Assembly (NCBI GenBank): GCA_029266455.1
Contig: JAQSWV010000006.1
Span: 1 to 64,000, forward strand
Length of the DNA: 64,000 nt
Reading direction: 5' to 3'
Origin: Nocardioidaceae bacterium
GTDB lineage: Bacteria > Actinomycetota > Actinomycetes > Propionibacteriales > Nocardioidaceae
The notes beneath the pieces are model-generated. The model saw only the letters and a list, made by a program, of their open reading frames with translations, searched no databases and was not told the origin of the DNA. This document shows, piece after piece, positions 1-7,410 of the stretch; positions within the stretch are counted from its first letter, which is position 1, and every line of letters begins with the position of its first letter. The position numbers and the translations under genes were made by a program.

Positions 1-1373
1 GCCTCGGACATGCGTACGAGGTCGGGGGTGTCGGTGAACCGGCCGACGCCGAACCACCAGCCGCCGAGGCCGGCCAGCAGGGCGAGCAGCAGCACGACGA
101 CCAACCACCACATCCCGCGCCGTCGGCGGCGGGCCGGTGCGGCAGGTGCGCCACGGCCTCGGCGTGCCGTCGCCGGCGGGTCGGAGACCGAGTCGTCCGG
201 TACGGCGGAGCCCTTGTCGTCGGAGACGACACCGACCACCAGGGTGTGCTCGTGGCCATCGGCCGGGGGAGCCGTTGCGGGGGCACCTGCGGGGACCGGC
301 TCCAGCAGCGGATCGGGCAGCGGATCGGACAGCCGGTCGGACGGCCGACCGGGCACGGCCACCGGCATGGCCCCGGGCACGGTGTCGGTCACGGTGTCGG
401 TCGCGGTGTCGGTCACGGCGGCGGTCGCGGCGTCGGGCAGGGTGTCCTCGCGATGGCCGGCCTGCGGCCGGAGGTCGTCGGCGAGGTCGGGGTCGTCCCG
501 TACCCCTTGCTCGAGCGCGGACCGCACCCGGCGCAGCTGGCGCAGCAGGACGCCGGCGTCGGTGGGCCGCATCGCCGGCTCGCGGGTCGTGGCCCGGGCG
601 ACCAGCGCGTCGACGAAGTCGGGGATGGGCCAGTCGAGCTGGTGGTCCCGGCTCGACGGGGGCGGCACGTCATCGTTGACGTGGCGGTAGGCCACCTGGA
701 TCGGCGTCTCGCCGCGGTGGGGCTTCTCACCGGTGAGCAGCTCGAACAGCACGATGCCCGCGGCGTAGACGTCGGAACGTGCGTCGGCGTTCTCGCCCAG
801 CACCAGCTCGGGGGCGAGGTACGAGACGGTGCCGATGAGCAGGCCGCCGCTCGCCGTCGTGGTCGAGTCGGCGGTGATCGCCCGGGCCAGGCCGAAGTCG
901 GCCACCTTGACCACGTTGTCGGGCCCGATCAGCACGTTCTCGGGCTTGACGTCGCGGTGCACGATCTTGGCGGCGTGGGCGGCGGCCAGCGCGTCGAGCA
1001 CCCGCTCCATCAGCCGTACGGAGCGCAGCGGGGGCAGCGGTGCCTCGTCACTGATGACGTCGCGCAGCGTCCGGCCGGGGACGTACTCCATGGCCAGGTA
1101 GACCAGACCGTCGTCGGAGCCCTGGTCGTAGACGCTCACCACGCCGACGTGGTTCAGCCGGGCGACGGCACGGGCCTCCCGGACGAACCGGGCGGCGAAG
1201 TCACTGTCGGCCGCCAGGTGGGGGTGCATGATCTTGACGGCCACCGGCCGGTCGAGGCGGGAGTCCATCGCGCGGTAGACCGTGGCCATCCCGCCGCGGG
1301 CGATGCGTGCCTCCACGCGGTAGCGCCCGTCGAGCAAGCGTCCGATGATCTCGTCGACGCTCGCTGGGGACAC
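1..1373 (-). CDS. pknL: PknL/StkP-like Ser/Thr protein kinase (C-terminus beyond window)
   Basis: Transmembrane Hanks-type kinase that phosphorylates proteins involved in envelope growth. Visible: Lys47 in VAVKIM, the catalytic loop HRDVKPEN at 139-146, DFG at 159-161, and a variable T/D/P-rich juxtamembrane linker. One membrane helix follows at about 421-443, and then what looks like the start of an extracellular PASTA repeat (from about 449), cut by the window edge. I chose the GTG at 1373 because GAGGAG lies 8 nt upstream; a TAGACT -10-like hexamer sits further up near 1410. It is divergent from an Rv2175c-like gene, the same arrangement as pknL/Rv2175c in Mycobacterium tuberculosis. The PknL assignment rests on that neighbour as well as the domain order; another PASTA kinase is possible. 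Confidence 0.9.
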   Translation of the reverse strand, partial: MSPASVDEIIGRLLDGRYRVEARIARGGMATVYRAMDSRLDRPVAVKIMHPHLAADSDFAARFVREARAVARLNHVGVVSVYDQGSDDGLVYLAMEYVPGRTLRDVISDEAPLPPLRSVRLMERVLDALAAAHAAKIVHRDVKPENVLIGPDNVVKVADFGLARAITADSTTTASGGLLIGTVSYLAPELVLGENADARSDVYAAGIVLFELLTGEKPHRGETPIQVAYRHVNDDVPPPSSRDHQLDWPIPDFVDALVARATTREPAMRPTDAGVLLRQLRRVRSALEQGVRDDPDLADDLRPQAGHREDTLPDAATAAVTDTATDTVTDTVPGAMPVAVPGRPSDRLSDPLPDPLLEPVPAGAPATAPPADGHEHTLVVGVVSDDKGSAVPDDSVSDPPATARRGRGAPAAPARRRRRGMWWLVVVLLLALLAGLGGWWFGVGRFTDTPDLVRMSE

Positions 1374-1492
1374 GCTGATGCTCCTCGCGGTCGGCGTCGA
1401 CCCGACGAGTCTAGGTGCGACCCGCGCGCTGGACGGGGAGGACACAGCCGGGCGTGTCCGGCGGCGACGGAGCGCCGTGCCAGGCTTGACCC

Positions 1493-1999
1493 ATGAGCAC
1501 CAGCCGAGCTGCCCACACGGCCGGCGAGCCGGTCGACTGGCCGGCCGAGGACCCGGCTGAGGACCCGGCCGAGGACCCGGCCGAGGACCCGGCTGACGAG
1601 CCGGCCGAGGACCCGGGAGACGAGCCGGCCGACGAGCCGGGGGAGCCCGATCCGCTGGACACCCTCGTCGGCGAGTGGCTGACGGTGTCCGAGACGGCCA
1701 ACACGCTGCGTACGAGCCCCAACCGGGTGCGCCAGATGGTGCGCGAGAACGCGCTGGCGATGCTGCGTACCGCGGGGTCCCGCGAACCGCGGGTGCCGGC
1801 GCTGATGCTGCAGGACGGCCAGGTCGTCAAGGGCCTCGGAGGGACGCTCACGCTGCTCGGCGACGCCGGTTACGACACCCGTGAGGCGCTGACCTGGCTG
1901 TTCACGGCCAACGACGCCTTCCCGGCCCGGCCGATCGACTCGCTGCGGAGCAACCGGGTGCGCGAGGTGCGGCGGGTGGCGCAGGCCCTCGGTTTCTGA
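1493..1999 (+). CDS. Rv2175c-like DNA-binding protein
   Basis: A 168-residue protein. The C-terminal two thirds match the Rv2175c family: a winged or HTH segment at about 54-95 (GEWLTVSETANTLRTSPNRV) followed by the conserved family C-terminus. In M. tuberculosis Rv2175c is a DNA-binding substrate of PknL, and the kinase gene is the divergent neighbour here. The first 50 residues are an acidic tail of repeated AEDP units encoded by a 12-bp tandem repeat; this part is lineage-specific and probably disordered. The ATG at 1493 is the first start; translation could begin later without losing the domain. DNA target unknown. Confidence 0.85.
   Translation: MSTSRAAHTAGEPVDWPAEDPAEDPAEDPAEDPADEPAEDPGDEPADEPGEPDPLDTLVGEWLTVSETANTLRTSPNRVRQMVRENALAMLRTAGSREPRVPALMLQDGQVVKGLGGTLTLLGDAGYDTREALTWLFTANDAFPARPIDSLRSNRVREVRRVAQALGF
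1543..1640 (+). repeat. 12-bp coding minisatellite (AEDP units)
   Basis: Near-perfect tandem copies of GCCGAGGACCCG with small drift (GCTGACGAGCCG), reading as AEDP/ADEP in the N-terminus of the Rv2175c-like protein. The unit is a multiple of three, so copy-number change keeps the frame. Confidence 0.9.
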
Positions 2000-2014
2000 G
2001 CCAGCACTCCCGCG

Positions 2015-3103
2015 TCAGCGCGTCCGCTGCAGGGCGGCGGCGGCGAGGGCCGCGAGCTCGTCCCGGACGGCCTCCGGGTGCGCGTCCGGGTGCGGCGGGT
2101 CCGCGGCGGCCGGTAGAGCCGCCAGGGCGGACAGCGCCTCCTGCTCGGCCGCGGCGATGCTCGTCTCGACGCTGGCGAGGGCGCCGCTGGCGACGATCAG
2201 CTCCCGGAGCCTGCGCAGTCCCTCGTCGTCGAGGTCGGGGTCGCCGACCAGCCGGTCGAGCAGGGCCAGCCCGGCGGCGTCGACCCGTTCGGCGGTGCGG
2301 GCCAGCAGCACGGTGCGCTTGCCCTCGCGCAGGTCGTCGCCGGCCGGCTTGCCGGTGCGGTCGGGATCGCCGAAGACACTCAGCACGTCGTCGCGCAGCT
2401 GGAACGCCGTGCCCACCGGCACGCCGTAGGCGGACAGCGCGTCCAGCAGCTCGGAGCCCCCACCGGCGAGAGCCGCGCCGAGGTGCAGCGGGCGTACCAC
2501 GGTGTAGGCCGCGGACTTGTACCTGATCACGCGCAGCGCGAGATCCTCGGTCGCGCTGGCCGACACCTGTGCGACCAGATCGAGGTACTGCCCGCAGATC
2601 ACCTCGGTGGTGCAGGCGTCGAACTGCACGGTGGCGGTCGAGACGACGGCCGGGTCGAGCCCGCAGCTGCGCAGCATCTCGTGCGCCCAGGTGAGCAGCA
2701 GGTCGCCGACGAGCAGGGCGGCGGCCGCGCCGAAACGGTGTGGGTCGCCCTGCCACCCCTCGGTCGTGTGTCCGGCCGCGAGGGCGCGGTGCGCCGCGGG
2801 CCGGCCCCGCCGGGTATCGGAGCCGTCGATCAGGTCGTCATGCACCAGCGCGCTGCCCTGCAGCAGCTCGAAGGCCGCCGCTGCGCGGACGATGCGGTCG
2901 TCGCCGGGGTCACCCCCCGCGGCCCGCCAGCCGGCCAGGCAGAAGGCAGGCCGCAGTCGCTTGCCCCCACCCGTCGCGGCGGTCACCTCGGTCAGCAGCG
3001 GGCTGGTCTCGGGGCCGATCGCGTCGAGCAGGACCCGCCGTTCGGACAGGAAGGCGTCGAGCTGCGCCTGTACCCGCGTGCCGAGATCGGTCCGGGCGCT
3101 CAC
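2015..3103 (-). CDS. Polyprenyl diphosphate synthase (GGPP/FPP synthase family)
   Basis: A 362-residue trans-isoprenyl diphosphate synthase that condenses isopentenyl diphosphate with an allylic diphosphate. Visible: GGGKRLRP at 45-52 and the first Asp-rich motif DDLID at 89-93, then RRGRPAAH; the second Asp-rich region is RDDVLSVFGD at 237-246, followed by GKPAGDDLREGKRT. Both metal-binding Asp motifs are intact. The GTG at 3103 is preferred over the in-frame GTG at 3112 because TAGGGT lies exactly 7 nt before it, a leaderless arrangement. Chain length cannot be set from sequence alone. It is divergent from metF. Confidence 0.92.
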   Translation of the reverse strand: MSARTDLGTRVQAQLDAFLSERRVLLDAIGPETSPLLTEVTAATGGGKRLRPAFCLAGWRAAGGDPGDDRIVRAAAAFELLQGSALVHDDLIDGSDTRRGRPAAHRALAAGHTTEGWQGDPHRFGAAAALLVGDLLLTWAHEMLRSCGLDPAVVSTATVQFDACTTEVICGQYLDLVAQVSASATEDLALRVIRYKSAAYTVVRPLHLGAALAGGGSELLDALSAYGVPVGTAFQLRDDVLSVFGDPDRTGKPAGDDLREGKRTVLLARTAERVDAAGLALLDRLVGDPDLDDEGLRRLRELIVASGALASVETSIAAAEQEALSALAALPAAADPPHPDAHPEAVRDELAALAAAALQRTR

Positions 3104-3110
3104 GGGTCGC

Positions 3111-3120
3111 ACCCTAGCCT
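3111..3120. promoter_or_regulatory. Overlapping divergent -10 elements (prenyl synthase / metF)
   Basis: ACCCTAGCCT holds TAGGGT on the minus strand (3116-3111) and TAGCCT on the plus strand (3115-3120), sharing a CTAG core. Each hexamer is followed after exactly 7 nt by a start codon: GTG at 3103 on minus, ATG at 3128 on plus. Both genes would be leaderless, and the two promoters could not easily be occupied together. Inferred from spacing; no clear -35 was required. Confidence 0.55.
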
Positions 3121-3127
3121 TGGAGAC

Positions 3128-4027
3128 ATGCCATCCGGATCGACCCCGCCGCGGCTGCGGGACGTCCTGGGCTCGGGGGAGCGGTCGTTCTCGTTCGAGT
3201 TCTTCCCTCCCAAGGACGACGAGGGCGAGCGGCGGCTGTGGACGGCGATCCGCGAGCTGGAGCCGCTGGCCCCCACGTTCGTCTCGGTGACCTACGGCGC
3301 CGGAGGCGGTACGAGGGACCGCACCGTCCGCATCACCGACCGCATTGCCACCGAGACGACGCTGCGGCCGGTCGGGCACCTGACCTGCGTGGCCCAGGAC
3401 GTCGACGAGCTGCGTACGGTCGTCGGCCAGTACGCGAACGCGGGAGTCCGCGACATCCTCGCCCTGCGCGGGGACCCGCCGGGAGGCCTGGGAGCACCGT
3501 GGCAGCCGCACCCCGGTGGCCTGGAGCATGCCGCCCAGCTGGTCGAGCTGGTGCGCTCGCTCGGCGACTTCACCGTGGGCGTGGCCGCGTTCTGCGAGGG
3601 CCACCCGGAGGCGGCCGACCTCGAGCACGACGCCCGGGTCCTCGCGAACAAGGCCCGGGCCGGAGCAGAGTTCGCCGTCACCCAGCTGTTCTTCCGCGCC
3701 GAGGACTACTTCGCCCTGGTCGACCGGGCGGCTGCCGTGGGCTGCGACATCCCGATCGTGCCGGGCATCATGCCGGTGACGAACCTGCGGCAGGTGCAGC
3801 GCTTCGCCGAGCTGTCCGGCGCAGCCCTGCCGCCCGCCGTGACGGTCCGGCTGGAGCCGTGGCGCGACGACCCGGCCGCCCTGCGCGCGGCCGGCGTGGA
3901 GCTCGCGACCGAGCTGTGCCAGACGCTGCTGGCCGGGGGAGCGCCCGGCCTCCACTACTACACGCTGAACCGGTCGACCGCCACGCGCGAGATCCACGCT
4001 GCCCTGGGGGTTTCGGCGGGCCGCTGA
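3128..4027 (+). CDS. metF: Methylenetetrahydrofolate reductase
   Basis: Reduces 5,10-methylene-THF to 5-methyl-THF, the methyl donor for methionine synthase; cytosolic flavoprotein. The 299 residues match the usual bacterial MetF length. Visible: SFEFFPPK near the N-terminus with the conserved Glu, VSVTYGAGG, ILALRGDPP, and a C-terminal TQLFFRAEDYF ... VPGIMPV block, ending in GLHYYTLNRSTAT. The ATG at 3128 follows TAGCCT by 7 nt, with a weak TGGAGA between. It stands alone on the plus strand and is divergent from the prenyl synthase, an order common in actinobacteria. Confidence 0.96.
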   Translation: MPSGSTPPRLRDVLGSGERSFSFEFFPPKDDEGERRLWTAIRELEPLAPTFVSVTYGAGGGTRDRTVRITDRIATETTLRPVGHLTCVAQDVDELRTVVGQYANAGVRDILALRGDPPGGLGAPWQPHPGGLEHAAQLVELVRSLGDFTVGVAAFCEGHPEAADLEHDARVLANKARAGAEFAVTQLFFRAEDYFALVDRAAAVGCDIPIVPGIMPVTNLRQVQRFAELSGAALPPAVTVRLEPWRDDPAALRAAGVELATELCQTLLAGGAPGLHYYTLNRSTATREIHAALGVSAGR

Positions 4028-4087
4028 GGCCGTTGCGGTTCCTGCACGCAGCGGTGGGTGTGGCCGCGATAGCGGCGGTTGAGGTCG

Positions 4088-4109
4088 CGATCCGCGACTT
4101 ATGCAGGCG
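4088..4109 (+). repeat. Single copy of the GATCCGCGACTT dispersed repeat
   Basis: This 22-nt segment matches 37569-37590 at 21 of 22 positions; that second copy ends the ftsQ-ftsZ repeat array 33 kb away. It lies 60 nt after the metF stop and follows a small hairpin (CCGC-GATA-GCGG, near 4064-4075). It looks like a member of a short intergenic repeat family. Confidence 0.75.
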
Positions 4110-4283
4110 CGGCCGCCCGGGGAGCGGCTGGGCGTCCCGACGCCTGATGTGGAAGACCCGACCTACGGTATGACCCGGTCTGATCCGGGCAGAGCCATCC
4201 GAGTGGCCATCATTCTGGCCGAATGGGGGATGACCGCGTGTGTCGCCACGTATCAACGGCGTGCGACGTCCATCCTTGTGAAC

Positions 4284-4550
4284 GTGAGCACACCACGCAA
4301 CCTCGGTAGAGCGTCGCTCGGCCTGTTGGCCGTCGTCGCCGGCCTGGGTTGCTGCCTGCTCGTGGGAGCGCTCGCCATCGGCGGCATCAGCACCGGGCAG
4401 CGCGACGACGCCGTGCTGCTCGCCTGGGGTGCCGGCCTCGTGGCCGCCGCGCTGTCGGTGCTCGCCGCCCAGGAGCACACCGACCCCGACGACGACCCCC
4501 GCTACCTCGCCACGATCGTCCACGGCCTCCGCCAGGAGTGGCGCCGCTGA
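4284..4550 (+). CDS. Small hypothetical membrane protein
   Basis: About 88 residues with two hydrophobic stretches (about 9-31 and 40-58) separated by a short polar turn, then an acidic EHTDPDDDPRY segment and a basic end. No family recognised. The frame is open well upstream, but hydrophobic coding character starts only here. GTG at 4278 and GTG at 4284 are 6 nt apart; I prefer 4284 because a weak CATCCT hexamer lies 7 nt before it. It may be a lineage-specific gene; expression is unproven. Confidence 0.5.
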   Translation: MSTPRNLGRASLGLLAVVAGLGCCLLVGALAIGGISTGQRDDAVLLAWGAGLVAAALSVLAAQEHTDPDDDPRYLATIVHGLRQEWRR

Positions 4551-4698
4551 TCGCTGGGCCCTGTTCGCCTGCCGACGAGGTCCCGGCAACGCTGCGCATG
4601 CGAGCGTACGGATGCCGGTGCGGCCTGCGCGCCCGTCCACCCTGACGCAGCGAGGGCTTCCTGCCATCGGGATCGGGACCCGGTCGGTGGCCATCGGG

Positions 4699-5199
4699 TC
4701 AGTCGTCGCGATCGCTGTCGTCCGCGTCGTCGTCCAGGTCGTCGTCCAGGTCGTCGTCCAGATCGTCGTCCAGGTCGTCGTCCAGATCGTCGTCCAGGTC
4801 GTCGTCCAGATCGTCAACGGCAGCGACGAGTGCGAAGTCGGAGTCGAAGTAGACCTCCACCTCGGAGCCGTCGCCCCGGGTCACCTCGACCTCGTACGCG
4901 ACGCGGTTGTCGTCCTCGGCGCCGATCTCAGTGACGGTGCCGTTGCGGACCTCCGCGAGCGCCCCCTCGGTCAGTCGGCGCTGCTCGACCGGACTCAGCG
5001 GCCGGTCGTCTGCGTCCCGGTCGCCGGCTCGTGCGGCACCGTCATCGTCGATGTCCTGAAGTCCCTTCTCGGCCTCGCCCAGCAGCGATCCGGGCAGCGA
5101 GTTCACGTCGGTACCGGAGGCGACGGCGGCGCTGGTGCCGATGCTGCCCACGAGGAGGACGGTCGCTCCGGCGGCAATGACTCTGGACCGAGTCTTCAT
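4699..5199 (-). CDS. Secreted PepSY-like protein with Asp-rich repeat tail
   Basis: A 166-residue exported protein. It has a signal peptide with basic start and hydrophobic core at 1-28 (cleavage near ASG), a linker, and a PepSY-like segment at about 80-125 (TVTEIGAEDDNRVAYEVEV ... EVYFDSDF). The C-terminal tail (about 127-166) is repeated DDLD units, extremely acidic, encoded by a 12-bp tandem repeat. The start has a strong AAAGGAG. It follows the histidine kinase after 87 nt on the same strand, and a 17-bp sequence in that gap matches one before the response-regulator gene. It is probably a target or accessory of that two-component system; the acidic tail suggests cation binding (inference). 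Confidence 0.82.
   Translation of the reverse strand: MKTRSRVIAAGATVLLVGSIGTSAAVASGTDVNSLPGSLLGEAEKGLQDIDDDGAARAGDRDADDRPLSPVEQRRLTEGALAEVRNGTVTEIGAEDDNRVAYEVEVTRGDGSEVEVYFDSDFALVAAVDDLDDDLDDDLDDDLDDDLDDDLDDDLDDDADDSDRDD
4729..4815 (-). repeat. 12-bp coding minisatellite (DDLD units)
   Basis: About seven tandem copies of a 12-bp unit, GTCGTCCAGATC or GTCGTCCAGGTC on the plus strand, encode the DDLDD tail of the PepSY protein on minus. The only alternation is a G/A at one position, so recent expansion is likely. Confidence 0.92.
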
Positions 5200-5258
5200 G
5201 ATGGTCAGGCTCCTTTGATCGTAGGCTGGTGTGTACGGCTCGACGCTAGGGACCTGTT

Positions 5259-5275
5259 GCTGACAGGACGCTGAA
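5259..5275 (-). promoter_or_regulatory. Putative response-regulator operator, copy B
   Basis: On the minus strand the 17-mer TTCAGCGTCCTGTCAGC is two TCAG half-sites 11 bp apart, typical spacing for OmpR/PhoB-type regulators. It agrees at 13 of 17 positions with a 17-mer upstream of the adjacent response-regulator gene (7342-7358). It lies between the kinase stop and the PepSY gene, upstream of a possible TACGAT -10 near 5217. Inference from similarity and position. Confidence 0.5.
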
Positions 5276-5286
5276 CACCGGGTCGC

Positions 5287-6648
5287 TCAGAGCTGTGCCG
5301 CGCTCCGAGTGGTCGGCAGCACGACGTCGAACTGCGCACCGCCGGCCTGCGACGTGCCGATCTGCAACGATCCGGCGTGCGTCCGGACGATGCCGGTGAC
5401 GATCGCAAGGCCGAGGCCCGCTCCGCCACGGTCCCGGCTGCGTGCTTCGTCCAGCCGTACGAAGCGTTCGAGGACGCGCTCGCGATCTGCGGCGGGGATG
5501 CCTGGTCCGTCGTCGCCGACCCGCAGGACGACCTCGTCCCCGCGCTCGGAGACCGCCACCCACACCGTGGTCGCCGCGTACCGCACGGCGTTGTCCAGCA
5601 GGTTGGCCACCATGCGCCGCAGCATCTGGGCGTCACCGTCGACCTGTCCGCCCGACACCAGTGAGGTGTCGACGGTGACCGAGCTGGTCGCGCGCGCCCT
5701 CGCCGCCTCCTCCAGCACCAGGTCGTCGAGGTCGAGCGGCTGCAGGCGTGGCGCGGCGTCCTCGTCGGTACGTGCCAGCCAGAGCAGCTGCTCGACCAGC
5801 TGCTCGAGTCGGCGACCCTCGTTCAGCGTGGTGCGGGCGAGGTCGTCGACGCTCGTGCTCCCCGGATGCGACAGCGCGATCTCCGCGTGCTGGCGGATGG
5901 CAGTGGCGGGCGAACGCAGCTCGTGGCTGGCGTCGGACACCAGTCGTCGCTGCCGGTCGTACGCCTGCTCGAGCCGTTCCAGCATCGCGTTCATCGTTCG
6001 CGCCAGCTCGCTCACCTCGTCCCGCGACGACGGCTGCGGCACCCGACTGTCAAGCCGCGTGGCAGTGATCCGGTCGGCCTCGGCGCGGATCGCGGCGACC
6101 GGAGCCAGCGCACGTCCGACGACGGCCCACGTGGCAAGCCCCACCGCCAGCATCACAACGGGAACCGCGACGTAGAGGCTCGCGGTCAGCGCCTCCTCCG
6201 AGTCCGACACCTCCGTCGACTCCTGGCTCACGACGACGGTCCAGCTCCCCGCCCGCTCAGCCACCACGTCGAACAGCTCGGTCTCGTCGTCATCCCTGCT
6301 CTCGCGACCTGTCACGTCGGTCAGCGGCTCGTCCTCGTCGGCCGGAACCTGTGGCGGCAGGCGCGGGGCCTCCCTGCTGGCGGCGACGACTTCTCCCTCC
6401 GCATCCAGCACGTGCACGTAGCGGTCCTCCTCCTCCGGCAGCACGAGGTCGGCCGGTGCGATGCCGCGCTCCTCGATCATCTCGGCCACCTCGTCGGCCC
6501 GTGACTCCGCAACATCCAGCAGCCCCTCGGTCAGTGAGCTGCCGAGCGAGGCCACCAGCGCCCACGCGCCGAGCACCGCGGCCACCCCGGTGATCGCGAC
6601 GACGGCAAGCGTGGTCCGTACGCGGACGCTGTCGAACCACCTACCCAT
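5287..6648 (-). CDS. Two-component sensor histidine kinase
   Basis: A 453-residue membrane kinase. TM1 is at about 13-33, followed by an extracytoplasmic sensor of about 120 residues rich in Asp/Glu, TM2 at about 157-178, HAMP to about 225, HisKA with phospho-acceptor His242 in SDASHELRSP, and HATPase with NLLDNAVRY, DDGPGIP and GAGLGLAIV. All catalytic boxes are present. The ATG at 6648 overlaps the response-regulator stop by 8 nt, so the two are translationally coupled. The acidic sensor domain and acidic secreted neighbour hint at cation, cationic-peptide or envelope-stress sensing; the ligand is unknown. Confidence 0.93.
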   Translation of the reverse strand: MGRWFDSVRVRTTLAVVAITGVAAVLGAWALVASLGSSLTEGLLDVAESRADEVAEMIEERGIAPADLVLPEEEDRYVHVLDAEGEVVAASREAPRLPPQVPADEDEPLTDVTGRESRDDDETELFDVVAERAGSWTVVVSQESTEVSDSEEALTASLYVAVPVVMLAVGLATWAVVGRALAPVAAIRAEADRITATRLDSRVPQPSSRDEVSELARTMNAMLERLEQAYDRQRRLVSDASHELRSPATAIRQHAEIALSHPGSTSVDDLARTTLNEGRRLEQLVEQLLWLARTDEDAAPRLQPLDLDDLVLEEAARARATSSVTVDTSLVSGGQVDGDAQMLRRMVANLLDNAVRYAATTVWVAVSERGDEVVLRVGDDGPGIPAADRERVLERFVRLDEARSRDRGGAGLGLAIVTGIVRTHAGSLQIGTSQAGGAQFDVVLPTTRSAAQL

Positions 6649-7327
6649 CGGGCCCGTCCAACCGGTACCCGCTGCCGCGGACCGTGGTGATCGTGTGGCG
6701 CCCGTACGGCCGGTCGACCTTGTTCCGCAGCCGGCGCATGTAGACCTCGACGATGTTGGGGTCGCCTTCGAACATGTCGTCCCACACGTTGTCGAGCACC
6801 TGGAGCTTCGACACGGTCTCGCCCTTGCGGCGCAGCAGGAACTCGAGCAGCGACGTCTCGCGGGCGGTGAGGGCCAGCTCGTCGTCGCCGCGCCAGACCC
6901 GGCGCGATCCGGGGTCCAGGCGCAGGTCGCCGGCACGAAGCTCGGTCGGCCGCTCGCCCGCACCGCGGCGAAGCAGTGCCCGCAGCCGGGCGGCCAGTAC
7001 CACCGGGCTGAACGGCTTGGCCAGGAAGTCGTCGGCACCGGTGTCCAGCGACTGGGTCTCGTCCCGCTCGCCGTCGCGCGCAGTGAGCACCAGCACTGGC
7101 GTCCACCGACCGGCGGCGCGCAGCTCTGCACACACCTGCAGACCGTTCTTCCCCGGCAGCATCAGGTCGAGCACGATCGCGCCGTACTCGTGCTCGGTGG
7201 CGCGCCAGAGCCCGTCGATGCCGTCGTAGGCGACGTCGACGGCATACCCCTCGGCCTCGAGGCCCCGCCGAATTCCTGCGGCGAGCTCCACCTCGTCCTC
7301 GACCACCAGTACCCGCACGGCGCTCAC
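6641..7327 (-). CDS. OmpR/PhoB-family response regulator
   Basis: A 228-residue DNA-binding regulator, partner of the overlapping kinase. The receiver domain (about 4-118) has the acidic pair ED at 10-11, phospho-acceptor Asp54 in IVLDLMLPG, TARD, and the conserved Lys in FLAKPFSP. The winged-helix output domain (about 130-226) has LTARETSLLEFLLRRKGE and ends TTVRGSGYRL. I chose the GTG at 7327 (VSAVRVLVVED); the GTG at 7318 is an alternative. Immediately upstream are a perfect 8-bp inverted repeat and a 17-bp direct-repeat site also found before the PepSY gene, suggesting autoregulation. Confidence 0.94.
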   Translation of the reverse strand: MSAVRVLVVEDEVELAAGIRRGLEAEGYAVDVAYDGIDGLWRATEHEYGAIVLDLMLPGKNGLQVCAELRAAGRWTPVLVLTARDGERDETQSLDTGADDFLAKPFSPVVLAARLRALLRRGAGERPTELRAGDLRLDPGSRRVWRGDDELALTARETSLLEFLLRRKGETVSKLQVLDNVWDDMFEGDPNIVEVYMRRLRNKVDRPYGRHTITTVRGSGYRLDGPDG

Positions 7328-7328
7328 C

Positions 7329-7358
7329 CTGTCAGGTGCCGCCTGACAGCATGCTGAC
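7329..7358 (-). promoter_or_regulatory. Putative autoregulatory operator of the response regulator, copy A
   Basis: Two overlapping signals precede the GTG at 7327. One is the perfect inverted repeat CTGTCAGG-N5-CCTGACAG (7329-7349). The other, on minus, is the 17-mer GTCAGCATGCTGTCAGG (7358-7342), with half-sites 11 bp apart. The 17-mer shares 13 of 17 bases with the site before the PepSY gene (5259-5275). Confidence 0.55.
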
Positions 7359-7410
7359 CGCGCACCACCTGTCATCCGGCCCGGTGCCGATCCGCACCTG
7401 GGCGATCGGG

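Noticed and set aside
246-1496. Long plus-strand open frame opposite the kinase
   Set aside because: It is the complement of a well-supported kinase gene; high GC gives long antisense frames throughout this window.
4551-4698. Small RNA or gene between the hypothetical membrane protein and the PepSY gene
   Set aside because: Only a repeated GCCATCGGG and GC-rich sequence between convergent genes; no promoter, structure or coding signal that I can support.
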